From positions 248,001 to 312,000 of the forward strand of contig JACZZP010000010.1 in NCBI GenBank assembly GCA_015183035.1: a stretch of 64,000 nt of DNA, in the 5' to 3' direction. This stretch comes from Meloidogyne chitwoodi (Eukaryota; Nematoda; Chromadorea; Rhabditida; Meloidogynidae). The stretch's first letter is position 1; each line of letters begins with the position of its first letter. Both the position numbers and the translations under genes were made by a program. Shown one piece after another: positions 1 through 13,300 of this stretch. The notes under the pieces are model-generated. The model ran no database searches and was not told the DNA's origin. It saw nothing but the letters and a program-made list of their open reading frames with translations.

Positions 1-3000
1 TTATTGGTAGAAGCAGAAGAAGGACGTTTAAAAATCATATCAACACTTTAAAAAAAAATAAATTTTAATTTTAAACAAATTATTAGACAAAATTAAACAT
101 TTTTCACATATTTATTTGTTTTTTTAATTAAAAGTAATTTAATTATTTAGGGTAATAAATGCTTTAAAAATTGATTTAAAAAAATTGAATTATTAAAAGA
201 AAAAAATTCTGTTAAAAAAAAAATATTTAAAAAGGATAAATTGTCTCTTTCACAATTAAAAATGGAAACTTTTTAAAAATTCTATGCTTTGAATTTAGGT
301 TAAATTTATTTATTGTTCTGGGTCAAATTAAGAATCAGGATCTCACAAAGGACTCAAATATTACAAAAAAATAATACATATTGGGCCAGAGCCTTTAAAT
401 AAACAAAAATTTGGCAACAAAGGTCTACTCGTCAACCAATAAAAAAAGTTTCAAAAACAAAAAATAAAAAATAAAATAAACCTAGTATTGGTCGAAGAAT
501 CACAAATATTATTAACATCTTTTGCACCACCATAACGTTGTAAAACAACATTATTATTATTATTTAATAAATTTGTGTTATTTAACCCTTGAGGAAGTAC
601 AAAATTATTATTATTATTAATTTGCTGTGAAACATTAGAAAGAGGACTAAAAGAATTATTTTGTTCTTGAATCTAAAAAAAATAGAAGGAATTTAATTCA
701 AAAAATTAAAAAAAAAACCGTAGAATTAGTTGAAGAAATTTTTCTTTTATTTGAACGGGAAGGAACAACAACAGAATGTGGAGATTTATTATTATTCATT
801 CTTATTGGAATTTGTTGTTGTTGCAGTTGATACATTTGAGAAGAATAAAATGCTGAAAAAAAATTAATTTAAATTTTTTTTAATTATGGCACTGAACTGT
901 CCATCTTTTTTTTTAATTTTCCTATTAAACTTCCCCTTAACTTTTTTATTTTATTTTTCCTATTTAAAATAAAGGGGGAATAACATTTTTAATTTTTACC
1001 CTATTCCACATTCTCTGTACTTACAGAGAATGTTGGGGTTAAAAATAAATTTAAAAGAAATAAAAAATCAAAAAACCTCTCAAACGGATATCCAAAAAAA
1101 ATAATTTTTTCACTCAGAATAAGTTCAAAATTTTATACTAAAAACCTTTAGAAGTTGAAGGATTCGTCATGTGCCATTCAGACAAATTTTGCGCGTGCCA
1201 ATGTGGAAGATCCATAAATTGACGACGTTGGACATCAATAACAGCCTTGTTTGCCATATCAGTTGTAAAAAGAAGAGAAAGTCTGCCAAAAGGAAGCGGG
1301 GGCATTCCTCCATTATTTTTATTATTTGGTGGTTGTATCATTTGAAAAGGAGGGGGCTAAAAAATTGAAAAATTTTTAAAAATTTGAAATAGGATTCCGC
1401 GAGACTAATCCCGCAATTCCAAAGAAGTGCGGGAGCAGTAGACCCCAAAACCCCGCGCTGAATCCCTTCAATTATTTTTTGGACCAAATGTCACTTTACC
1501 CTTTTAATATTTTAAAATTAAAAAAACCTCCATTTCACCGCAATTATTTCCTCTAATCTGTTGTGGACAAATTCCATTAGATGGTGGTAATGGCATTCTC
1601 AACATTTGTTGTGGAGGCATTCCTTGCCAAAGTGAAGGATTATTTTGTTGAGGTATCATCATTTGAGGATTTTGTTGTTGACCAATTAAAGGTGAAGGAA
1701 TGGATTGTTGAACACCTTCAAAAATTTAATTTTAAAAATGTTAAAGTGTATTTTAATTAATTTTGATTTTCTCGAAACTTTAGGCTCCGGATTTTGCAAA
1801 AATAAAATTTAGCTTCAAGTTTGTTTTAAATTGAAGATAAAGGAATATTCGACAACTACACAATTTCGAAAATTTGGAGTTTCCGATAATTTTTGGGTCG
1901 GAAATTCCTTTTCGAAAATCAGCGGGAATTACATTTTTTAGTTGGCAAGATATCCCTTTTTCATACTCTAAAGAATAGATTGTAAAAAAAATTTTTTTAT
2001 AGTTTGTATGAAATTTGGTGTGTGGGGATCGTCTCCTTTTCTTCAAAATATTCTCAAGTTTTAAATAAAAAATAAACCGTTATTATTATTATTAATTTGT
2101 ATAGATTGTCTAAACATTGGAGAATTACAATTTCCACCACCATTCATAAAATTTGCAGGAATATTATTAACAACATCTCCATTATTATTATTAGATTGTT
2201 GAGGATCAAACATCATTCCGTTCTGCTGCATTTGTTGAAAACATAGCTGCTGCTGTTGTTGAAAATTTTGCTTAAAAATTTTGAAAATTAGAAAAAAATT
2301 AGAAAAAAATTTAAAAAAAATTTGCTTCTTCAAGAAAAGAAGAAAAATATTAAAAAACAAAATTTCCAAACGTGGACATTTCATCACAAAATTTTTGTTC
2401 CAATATTTTCTCAAAAAAAAAAAATTAATTTTGTTTTCCCAAGTTTTCCAAAAATTTTTAAAGTGTTTAAAAAAACCTGAATATTTCCTTGTCCTGAAGC
2501 AGCCAAAAGATCAGCAGTAGAAGTAACTGAAGGTGAACTTATTTGTTGTTGAATTTTTTGTTGAATTTGTTCAAACTGTCCGGGAGAAGAAAAATTACTT
2601 TCTGGACGTTGAAATTCTTGATTAAAAATAATATTATTATTATTTGGTCCTCCAATTCCTCCGTTTTTTCTTTGAGAATCTTGAAATTGTTTTACCATTT
2701 GTTGTTGTTGCTGTTGTGAAATATTAAAATAAGGAGAGGGGGGTATTATTGGTGAACGACCTTCGGTGTTAAATTGGGGAAATTGTTGTTGTTGTCCAAT
2801 AATATCTTTTTTTTTAATTTTAAAAATTATTTTGATATACTAAATTGGATAAAATTGGAGAAAAATCGACATTTGAAAATTTTTAAAATTGGACATTTGA
2901 TCCCAATTTTCTTGTTAAATTGACAATAAATTGATGCTATAAACCAGAGAACGGTAAAATTGCCTTCCCGGGATCACAATTCGGGATTTTTTTGAAAAAA

Positions 3001-3401
3001 AGAAGAGATTTGGTCCAGACCCTGTTCTCTCCCGTTCCATGGACATTCTAATGATTTTTAACTAGTTTTTCTTATCATTTAGACAAGCCGGGATCTTTTT
3101 AAAGTAATTCTTCCTCTTAAATGATAGTTTACCTTTTGAACAATTTAATCAAATTTTACCCGGGAAATTTCCGAATTTTCAAAATTTAAAATTAAAAAAT
3201 ACCAAAATTAGCATTTTGTGAAGTTGTAGGAGTATCAAAAAGTTGTTGATTTCTTTGGATATTAGCACCACCACTATTATTATTAGGTGTCATTTGAGTG
3301 TTCCAAAACGGAGAATTATTTATCAATTGTCTTTCATAAGAAGGTGGTGGAGGTAAAGAAGAAATGCAGTCACCATTTAATGAACCAACATATTCATTCA
3401 T
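1..3401 (-). CDS. Q/N-rich protein with BCL9/Legless HD1-like motif (3' end beyond window)
   Basis: Exons 3401-3203, 2805-2477, 2270-2078, 1715-1528, 1356-1146, 852-719, 672-482 and 45-1 join in a consistent frame; the last runs off the window. Most of the protein is low-complexity Gln/Asn/Pro (CAA and AAT runs). The exon at 1356-1146 holds one conserved-looking stretch, LLFTTDMANKAVIDV followed by HWHAQN. It resembles homology domain 1 of BCL9/Legless (FSTEMANKA...HIQN), which binds the PHD finger of Pygopus in Wnt/beta-catenin transcription. The match is from memory, not a search. The start is the ATG at 3401. A possible extra upstream exon near 3457-3500 ends in a splice-like CAG but does not join in frame, so the first exon may lack something. 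The beta-catenin-binding HD2, if present, would lie outside the window. Confidence 0.6.
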
Positions 3402-5475
3402 TTTATTTTTTTGAAGAAACTTTTTTATACAAAAATTGCAAAATATTTAAAAAAACCTGAAAGAGAACTATATTTAGTCAAATCAAAACCCAAAAGATCA
3501 AAATTTTGATTTATCAAAATTAAAAAGTTTCAATGTTTCCTTTTTATTCGATCTTATGGGTAAATAAATAAATGAAACTCATTAAACCCAAAAAGTAAAG
3601 AAAATAAAATCAATAAATCTTTTCAAATTTGTCAACGTAATAAAATTCGATATATTAAAGTCAAAGAAAAACACTTTTCAAATAAAGTGGTACAAGTATT
3701 ATTAGATTTTTTGGCGCAAACACGATTTGGGCGTTTAAAGTTGCAAGTTGTTTTTTGAATAAAACAAACAAAACAAAAAGATGTTTTTAGGCGCCATTTT
3801 TTATTCAACGCCTAAATAACATGTAAATACAAATTTTTCTTTATAAAAAATGATAAAAAAATTGATAAAAATTAAAATGTTAAAATTTTAATTTTTAATA
3901 GACAAAAAAATATTTTGACTGGCCAAAGCTTTAAATATATATAAATATATTTATATATATTCTTTTAAATAATAAAGACGAGTTGGCATCATTATATACA
4001 CAAGTGAAAAAAAGAAGAAAAGAAGGAGAAAACTGCTTTTTTCATAGAGGAGTCGCATATAAAAAGGAAAGAGAAAGGACGTTGTTCCTCGCTCAACCGG
4101 GTGAGCGACGAGCATAGCGCTATAAGAAAATTTTGGTGGTTAGTGCACTTATTGCCTGCAGGGGAGGAGAAAACTCCTTTAACCATTGTTAGGTCGTTTG
4201 GGCGCGAAAATGTTTTTGGCGTGTGTTTATAGTTGATTTTTTTGTTCGCGCCGAAAGTTTGCGCCTAAACGTCTCCCACTCGCTTCCAGCGCTTCTCTAT
4301 TACTATCAATACATTTAACTATTAATAAAGAGAAAGAAAGAAAAATAAATGAATAGAGTAGCACATTAAAAAAAATTGGGGAAAAAGAGAATTGAGATGT
4401 GAAAAGTTATATTATATTTGAATAAAAAAAGACTAGAAAGAGATGGAAAAAGTAAATATTTAGTAATATTATTTAGGAAGAGAAATTCTGCTAGAAGAAG
4501 AGGAGGGAACTGATTCTGCACCTAATATTGGGCATTAAAGGGCTGAAACATGAAATAGGTCATAAACCTAAACATCAACAAGTGGTATATTTTTGGCACC
4601 CCGACTTTTGCGCCGCGATTTTTAGGCGCGACATTTTCGGCGCCATTTTCTTTAAAAAAATAAAATAATGAAAATTGGTCCCCTTATGGTTTTTCAAATT
4701 TAAGGACATATATCCCGAGGTATTTCCGCACTATAAGAATGGTACCATTCGACTCATTCCGTCGAGATACCAACCCTAATCTTTAAATTAGAGAATGACG
4801 CCAAAAATGTCGCGCCTAAAAATCACGACGAAATATTTGCGGTGCAAGTTTTTGAACCAAATTTTTGATCTGGAAATTTAAAAAAAAACTAGACTACAAG
4901 GTGGGAGATATTCTGTCTTGCTATTTATTCAGACTCTAAGTAGTCGGTAATGTTTCAATATGAGACTCAAGAGTGCTAAATTTCTAATACTCCAGATAGG
5001 CTCTAATGGTTTGAACTAGGCTATTAACGATTTCAGACTCTAACAGGTCTTTTTTGTAACAGACTCTAATGACTTGCATCGCTTTAATGTCTCGTATGAT
5101 CTGATAGAGCAGACTCTAATGGCTTATATAAAGACTCTAATTGGTCGATTTTTATGAGTATACAAGAGAGAGTGAATAATTCTCCAATGCTGTTGTGCTC
5201 ATTTTCAATTGTTGAGTAACTTTCTCTGTCTTCTAATATGTCTAATATTTGAGTAAACAGTTAAAGTAACTATAACCCATTTGGTCACCACTAACAAACA
5301 TTGTCTACTAGTTTCTCTTTTGTTGTAGTTTAGTTATTTTGGATATATATTTTTGTCTTTTTGAAGGTCAACCCAAAAGATCGATGACTCTAAAATAGTT
5401 TTTTTGTGTGTACAGAACTGTAAAATTTAAATTGCTTTTTCAAATATTTATTTATTTAAAAAATTAAAATATTTT
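3402..5475. other. intergenic, repeat-rich
   Basis: No convincing coding exon. It contains GGCGC-rich inverted repeats (about 3710-4275 and 4595-4850), the TA-rich stretch at 3936-3961, and a cluster of the motif AGACTCTAAT or close variants between about 4925 and 5145. Short ORFs here look random. Confidence 0.6.
4595..4850. mobile_element. foldback element with GGCGC-rich terminal inverted repeats
   Basis: The left arm (4595-4650) and the reverse complement of the right arm (about 4797-4850) share the core GATTTTTAGGCGCGACATTT over some 45-50 bp. The middle has no coding potential. The arms resemble the CTTTTGCGCCG units of the element at 63215-63974, suggesting related non-autonomous DNA transposons. 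Ends and target duplication were not resolved. Confidence 0.55.
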
Positions 5476-6031
5476 TCAAGGTTTCTCCAATTGACCACCC
5501 TTCTTTTGTACATTAGCATCACCTAAATAAAATAAAAAATAAAAAAAATTTAAAAAAATTAATTACATGCAACAAATTTGACTCTATCAATAGTCCCTTC
5601 TATTGGCCTTTGAGCATCACGAAATTCAACATTTTCCATCATAAAAGTCCATACATTGTCGCAAAAACGATAAGCACGGAGTTTCTCAGCCTTTAAAGAA
5701 AATTTATTTTTCTAAATAAATTTTTTAGAAAAATAATTTAACACAGAAAATTCTGAAAATTTGACCGAAGAATTTAAACAATTTAAAAATAAATAAAAAT
5801 TAAATTTCCTAACCTTAAAATTAACTTTATTTCTAGCTCTTTCAGACAATGCCTTATTTATGCATTTATCAAAAGTTGTCATTACAGTGCCCGCCAATTG
5901 TTGAGAAATTAAACCTTCAGCAATGAGATCGTCTAATGAAGCTTTAAAAAATAAAATTTAAAAAAATAAAATTTAAATATACTCTGTAATGCAACCCCAA
6001 TAGTCGTTGAACGATACATTTGATAAGTCAT
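5476..6031 (-). CDS. transcription initiation factor IIA gamma (small) subunit
   Basis: Four exons (6031-5983, 5941-5814, 5690-5567, 5522-5476) encode 115 aa, normal for TFIIA gamma. Recognisable blocks in order are MTYQMYRSTTIGVALQ at the start, SLDDLIAEG, a QLAGTVMTTFDKCINKAL helix, ARNKVNFK, YRFCDNVWTFMM and VEFRD. The subunit pairs with TFIIA alpha/beta and stabilises TBP on the TATA box in RNA polymerase II initiation. All introns are GT-AG and about 40-125 nt long. The gene lies 138 nt downstream of the AAMP-like gene on the same strand, close enough for the two to share an operon-type transcript (inference). Confidence 0.93.
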
Positions 6032-6169
6032 TTTTATTTAAAAAAATATTAAAAATTTTTTTTGCTGTAAAAAAATTTTTTAAAAATAAAAAAATAATAA
6101 AATATAAAATGATTAAAAATCATTGAAAAATTAAAAAAAATTTAACGAAAAAAATTTAATATAATTTGT

Positions 6170-9100
6170 TTAATTTTCAAAAATGTTAATTAAGCCTCCT
6201 TCACATCCTGTCAACAAGCCTTCAACACCTTCAGTATTCAAAAATGTTGTAGCAGAGAAAACTTGGTCGCCACCACCTTCCATTTTCTAAAAAACAACAA
6301 ATTAAATTCTTTATTAAATAAAAAAAATAATAATTTAATTATAATTAATAATAGAAAAAGGAAAGGAGAGATTCGAGGAATAAATTCGAACAATTCGAGG
6401 TGAATATAAATAAAATTAATATAGGCAAAATAAATATACTCTAAATATACTCTTATAAAAGAAGAGTTTATAAAAAGAGATACATTTAAAGGAAAAAAAA
6501 TTCGTACAATTTTCCCAGGGATTCAAAAATTTATCCCTCTCGAATCGTCTTTTTTATAAAATTTATAGAAAATAAAAATTTAGAATAAAAATATTAAAGA
6601 AATATAATTTTGGTATTCTAGCAAAAATAAGAAAGGTAAAAGCAACGATTCCAAAATTTCTTAAAATTTTTAAAAGTAAAAATATAAATTAAATAATAAA
6701 AGAAGATGACATATGAATTTTCAGAAAAAAATTCGGATAATTCTGGGGATAAAATTAAAAAAACAAACAAAAAAACCTTTATTAATTGTCCATTCAAAGC
6801 ATTCCAAATTCGAATTGTTCCATCAACACAAATAGAAATTAAAGAAATATTATTATTTGTTGTGTTGGCATCACTCAAATTATTAATTTTCCAAATACAA
6901 TCAACTACTGCCGTTTCATCTAAAATTAATGTTTAAAATATTTTATTTACACAGCCCTCAACACTTTTTACCTTCATTTAAAAATTCATAACGTATAGCT
7001 GGATGTTCCCAATTAAATATTGTCAAAATACCATTTGCTTTACCTACAGCTAACCAAGGAAGATTGCTGCTTGGACCAAAACGGATGCATTCAACACTTT
7101 TATTTTCTTCTTCTTCATCTTGATTAATTTCAGAAAATGTTTCTTTATTTGTTGAAGTAAAAACGTGGATTAACTTAAGTTTTTGATCAGATAAATTAAT
7201 GCTGACTAAAGCAGTAAGGCCATTTGAACAGCCTAAAGAAGGGAAAATGAGATTTTTGGAAATTCAATTTTTTTTGAAATTATTGAGACAGAAATATTCC
7301 CTTAAATCCCGTCCTTAAAACAAAAAAAAATATACCAATAGCTGCTATATTTCCAGGCAAATATAAATCCATTGTACCAGTACAAGTTCCAGGAAGATTA
7401 ATTTCACTTGTACAAATTGCATTTTTCAAATTCCAAATTTTCACTACAGCATTTTCATAAACGGATAAAAAATGTTTTGCTCCATCAAGAAATTGTCCTG
7501 CCACACAGGGAGAATTTGAAGAGTTTGGAAAGACCCAAAAATTGATAAAATCAATTTTTAATAGTTTAAAAAAACCTTGAATTGTTGAAGAGAAATGGAA
7601 GAAATATTATTGTCAGAAACAGTTACAAGCCACATCCATAAAGAACCGTCTCCTGAACCACCAAAAAGAATTCCATTGGCAGAAGGATGCCATAAAAGCC
7701 ATCTAATTTGTTCAAAACATTCTTCCTTTTCTTCTTCAAGTATTTGCTTTTCACAAGTTTGACAATCTTCAATCTGATTGTGAGACAATTAAATTGTTAT
7801 AAAATAAAAATGAATCGAATCGGTAATTATTAATTCAGTATCCCTTTCTCATCAATTAATATACAAAATGGTCAAAGGACAAAATGGTCATACAGTGTAT
7901 TTTTTACACAAGTATACCCAACCAGTTGTTCAATGTTTAAATCATTTCAATTTAATCCTTTTTTATGATCTGACCATTATGTCTCGCTGACCATTTGTAG
8001 GTTAATGTCCCTTGACTATTTATATGCGAAGGAGTAAAGATGAGTTAATAAAAATAAAACGAACTATTAAAGTAACCGGCTCACAATCAGCTTCGCTCGA
8101 ATCTCTAACAAGAGTACATACTATTCTTCCTGACATATCTCCACTGGCTTTTAACAAAAATGTTTAAACTTTAAAAAAATTAAATTTATTAAAATAAAAC
8201 CGAGTAAATCACTGCTACAATTCCAAGCTAAACAATGAACAGAATCAACATGTTTGCCAGCAAGACGGAAATGCTGACGTATAGCTTAATTGAAAAAATA
8301 AAAGTACTTTTATAAGTGGAAAGCTTTGAAATGATTTGCGGATTTTTTAAGAAAAATAAAATTTTGAAAAACTAAAAATTTAGAATATAAAGAAAAGGAA
8401 TATAGTAAAATAGCTAGAGTCTAAATCTAACATTATAAAAGAAGAGAGTATAAAAGTTCAGGATGATTCGAGGGAAAAAAATTATGAAAAACTAAAAATA
8501 TAGAATATAAAGAAAATGAATATAGGCAAAATACCGAAAAAAGACAATCTGGAATTAATAAAAAAAGAAAAAGAGATTTCAATAAGAACTATTCGGAAAA
8601 TTGGATAATTAACAAATATTACAAGAAAAATTATTTGTATAAATAAAGATAAAAAAGTAGAAAATTAAAAAAAAAAGAAAATAATTAAATGTGTGGAAAG
8701 CCTCTCTTCAATTATCTGATGCCCATTTTGATGTCAATAAATCAAATCTTTTTTTATTTGAATCCATAATTCCGAATGCATTGAATTATTCCTCTTCGAG
8801 ATTTTTATTCAATTTTAAATAAAGTTATATGTGTATTAAAAAAGAGAAGAAAAAATAAATACATCAAATAAAATATATATTTAAAAAAAGAAATAATTAG
8901 ATGAGTTCTGATTAGGTTAAAAATAATCTTTTTAATGAGAGTCATTAATCATAAATAAGATAATTCAAAATAAAACTAGATAAATACTAAAACCAAAAAA
9001 ATACTCTAATAAAAGCAATAAATTGGAGATTATTAAATATTAGAGACCAAATACATAAAAGGCAGAATAATTAAAACCTGACACTGAAGTTTATAAAAAC

Positions 9101-9427
9101 CATTAGCATGACCTTATAAATTGCAGAAAACACTCACGTTTTTGACTCATGTCCCAAATTGCTGCTGTGTCATCCTAAAAATAATTAAAGTATTTAAATT
9201 CTCATAAAAAAAAAGAAGAAAACCTGAGAACCACTGGCTAACCATCTTCCATTTTTTGATAGAGATAAACAAAAAACATCTTGTTCATGTGCTTCTATTA
9301 TTGCTAATGAATTGTCGTTGATTGAATGTTCTTCAACTTCATCATGTATGGAAGATGTGCCCTCTTCTCCATCCAAAAATAGCACTTCAGGCTGTTCACA
9401 GTTTTCGGTATGTTCATCATTTTCCAT
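6170..9427 (-). CDS. AAMP-like WD40-repeat protein
   Basis: Nine exons (9427-9224, 9174-9138, 8284-8201, 8147-8077, 7773-7576, 7534-7336, 7232-6972, 6919-6777, 6286-6170) give 437 aa, close to the usual AAMP length of about 434. An acidic N-terminus precedes WD-type repeats with cores such as DDTAAIWDM, GDGSLWMWL, NAVVKIWNL and DGTIRIWNA. The segment IRWLLWHPSANGILFGGSGD matches the AAMP block EWHP...GTADGNTWMW. AAMP proteins are cytosolic beta-propellers linked to cell migration and ribosome biogenesis. Intron 5 (7575-7535) starts GT but appears to end GG, not AG; frame and homology require that join. Introns 2 and 8 are long and share short repeats. Confidence 0.88.
7868..8025. repeat. degenerate inverted-repeat element (GGTCAAAGGACA family) in AAMP intron
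   Basis: The left end GGTCAAAGGACAAAATGGTC and right-end sequence around 7972-8025 (GACCATTATGTC, then TGTCCCTTGACTA) are imperfect complements. Related copies are at 12365-12500 and, as fragments, near 28870-28942 and 30632-30672. It lies in the intron between exons 4 and 5. Confidence 0.5.
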
Positions 9428-10333
9428 CTTTTTTTTTTTTTAATTTTACTAGTAATTTAAAATTGAATTTCTTGCTGTTTATAAACTAAAATCAATTAGT
9501 AAAAAAAATAAATCAAAATGTAATAAAAGTACATTCCAAAAAATAAATAAAAGTTAACGTTTATGAGGTAAATTTTATTTTTCTTCATAATTAAAAAAAG
9601 CTACGAAAATATTAAATTCTTAACTAAATGTGATAAAAGTAAACTTGTCTTAATTTATAAATATTTACGCTAACAAAAAATATAACACAAAAATAAGAGA
9701 CACGACCGGTTAGACGCAAGCATATTTTTAAAAAGTAAACTTTAACTTTCTCTGTATCTATAATGTCTCTCTTTATTTAACTTACTATTTTCGCGAATAA
9801 CTGGGATGTACCCAAATAGCGTTATATAAATTAAGATTCATTTTACAAATGTGTTGTTCCCTTTAAACCAAAAAAAGGATATATAAAAATACCCGTCAAT
9901 ACAATTTAAAAAATTTTTTTTAGATTGAAAGTATCAATTAACCAATATATAATGTGAATTGTATATTAAGAAAATAAATTTATAAAAAAATGTCCTAATA
10001 AAAAACAAAAATTAATTTCTCACATTTTAACAAATTAAGCTCAAATAAAAACAGAGAGCAGTTTCTTTAAAAAATTGCAGTTATAGAAAAAAGGAAAATT
10101 CATAATATCAAAAAAAACACAAATTTTGAAACTAGAGTATATGAATTTAAAATTGCAATTACGAAAATCTGAGACAACAAAAAAATATTTGACATCCATG
10201 GTGTAGTTGTCTCAGATTAAAGAAATGCTTAAAAAAAAATATAAGACTCTAGTTAACAAAAAAAAATTATAAAAATAATTTTCGTGTATCTTCTTTAAAT
10301 ATATCAATCTCCTATATTAATATTATAAAAAAC
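9428..10333. other. intergenic spacer
   Basis: AT-rich sequence between the AAMP-like start codon and the 3' end of the ataxin-7-like gene. It probably holds the promoter of the former and the 3' UTR of the latter. No gene, RNA or clear repeat family was recognised. Confidence 0.5.
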
Positions 10334-13300
10334 CTATTGTGAAGAAGTATTATGATGTACAATTTCACGCAAATCCAAATCAGAAGCAGAGCTTGAACGT
10401 GTCCCAGGATCTTCTTCATTTGAATGATTACTTTTATTTGGTGTAAGATTTGTGGATGATGTTACGGTTTCATTTGAACAAACAACTCCTAATTGTCTAT
10501 TATTGTTATATATAACTGGTTGAAGTATTTCCATTGAAGATAATCTTCCTTCTGCCTCCAAAACTGGAGGAGGATCAATTACTAAAAGTTAAAAAATTTT
10601 TGTTGATTAGTCGCGGGCGCCGATTAAACGCAGGTTAGTCATCACTAATTATCTTTATTTAAAATAATACTAAACGACTAACAAGATAAAAAGAAGGAAG
10701 GCGTGGTACGCATCCCATTTACCCATTTATTCGCAGGAAAATAAACAAAAAGAAAGATAATTAGAAATGAATAATAACCCCATTTATTCGCCAAATATTT
10801 TAATCTAAAAAAGGAAAATATTTTTTTCGAATAAATGGGGCGTGTACCCAAACAGCAGGTCACAGGCCCAAAAAAGTTGTTTTGTGCCAATACCCTTTCA
10901 CAAAATAAAAAATATAAACCGTGTGAGTCAATATCAATTCCTGGCCTATATTCCGTTTGTACAACTCTTTGATGATGATAATGATGATTTTGTTGTTGTT
11001 GTTTTTGAATATTATAATCAATAGAAAGTGGAATATTATTATTATTATTTCGAGTAATTTGTGAAGAAGAAAAACGATTAGATGAAGAAACAAAATTTTG
11101 TTGAAGAGTATTATTATTATTATTAATTAACATTTGTTGCTGAGAATTATTATTATAACCTGCAGAAGAAGATGATGATATTGATGATGGAGGAGGAGGA
11201 TGTCTTCGAATTGTTGGTGGTGTAGTACAAGTTATTAATGATGAAGCATAAGAAAATGGTAATAATGATTGTTGTTGTTGATCTGTTCTACCACTATTAC
11301 TACGAATAATATTAATTCCACCACAAGAATTTTCAGCTAAATTTATTATTATTTTTTAAATATAAAACATTTAAAAGCTCTTTTTAAAAAAAAATATAAA
11401 AAACCTTGTTCATACAAACCACCAGTTGACGAAATTCTTTGTTGTTCAGCAGAAGAAGATGACCCAATTATATATTCATTAAATGGGGGGTCCTCAGTTG
11501 GTGAATTAAACAATGATTGTTGTTGTTGTTTTTCATAATGAAATCTTTGTGTATAATGATGTTGTTGTTGAGGATGTTCTAATGCAAATTGTCCAGAAAG
11601 TGAAGATAAAGATTTTGGAAAATAATTGAAAGTGCTTAAAAATGAAAATATTTTTTAAACAAATGTCCAAAATTGCGATGCCCAGTCTATAAATTATGTG
11701 GACCCTCCGCTTAGTTCGAACCTCTGACCCTATTATTGTGAAACTGCGGCCTAACCCACTCGGCCAACTGAACCACATAAAGTACAGAGAAATTAAATGA
11801 TTTTATATTTCTTCCTTTTCTTAGTTTTACGCTTATTATATGCTAATCATCAACAGAAATTTAAATAATAAAATAAATTTAAAAAAAAACCTTAATCCTC
11901 TATTAATTTGATGATTATTATTACGCATTATTAAATTAGGTTGTTGTCTATAATAATGCTGTTGTTGCCTATTAGGAGCAAAAACTTGTCTATATTGTGG
12001 CGAAGAAAAATGTTGTTGTTGATTTTGTGAACTTAAATGAATTCTTTGTTGATTGATAATTTGATTGTTTTGATTATATTGAAGTTGATTTGAAGTTTGT
12101 TGTTGAGTTTCAGCAACAATTCCAGTAGTAGAAGACCCAGGAATTGGTGAAACACTTTTTAAATTTTTTATTTAAAAATAAAAAATTTTAAAAATAAACC
12201 TAATGTTTGAAGTATTCTGTTTTTGTGGAAATATAGTTCTTACTCTATATGATGGATTAATTCTTGTATCTGGGGAAAATGCATCTATACAAGCTAAAAA
12301 TAAAAATATTTTTAAATTAAAATAAAAAAATAATAATTTCCACAATTTGGTCAAACAACATTATGGTCAAAGGACAAAAGGTCAAAAGACATAATGGTCA
12401 GACAGTCAATAATAATATTGTTAACACACAGAGAAACGGGTTAGAGAAGCCTGTGTAAAAAATCGACTGTTTGACCATTATGTCCTTTGACCCTTTTGTA
12501 ATAAAAGGAAAGAAAAGTCAAAAAAACGGCTGCACGTCACTTGCGGCCGACCATTTGCGGCCCGACATTTGCGGCCCGACATTAGAGTAAAAAAAATTTT
12601 TGAAAAAAAAAATTTAAAAAACACTGAAAATTTATTTTTTTATCAAATATTAATATTTTTACAAATTATAGTTGACTAGTTAAATAAATGGGTGGCGAGA
12701 CATTTAGGGACTGACATTTGGGAACAGATATTTAGGGATCAGTCATTTGGAGACGGACATTTAAGGACGGACTTTTGGGGACCGCATTTGAGGATGGACA
12801 TTTAGGGACGGACATTTAGGGATCGCATTTAAGGATGGACATTTGGGAACGGACTTTTGGGGATTAGACATTTAGGGACGGAATTTTGGGGACGGACATT
12901 TGGGGACGAAAATGAATTAAAAAAATAAATAAATGAAAACAAAAATATAAAATTTTAATAAAACACTTCTAAGGGATAATTATAATTATAAAAATAGGAA
13001 AAATTTTAATCATCCCAATTATTAAATGCATTTTCACCCAATCTGTATTGAACAGCTTTTAAATGGGTTAAGATTTGATCATCATTTGTAGAATATTTAG
13101 GTTCATCGAATTGTAAAACTAATCGCTTTAACGCTGCATCATTGTTTTTATATTTTCGAAAAAAATGCCTCTAGTATTGTCTAATTAATATGCATGAACT
13201 CGATCTTGAATACCTAACTTTTTAATTAGGATTTTCACCAGAAAACTGATTTAAATTAATCACCATTTATACTTTATTGATGTTGTGACCGAAAAATTCC

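Noticed and set aside
1780..2046. 88-codon minus-strand frame in the Q/N-rich gene
   Set aside because: Lies within an intron that is well defined by flanking exon phases; no family resemblance.
3457..3500. Additional 5' exon of the BCL9-like gene
   Set aside because: It has a good CAG/GTTTTTTT donor but joining it to the next exon gives a stop; may be a 5' UTR exon.
7491..7504. Use of the GGCAG acceptor for AAMP exon 6
   Set aside because: It puts the exon in a frame with an early stop; the upstream GG site preserves frame and family sequence.
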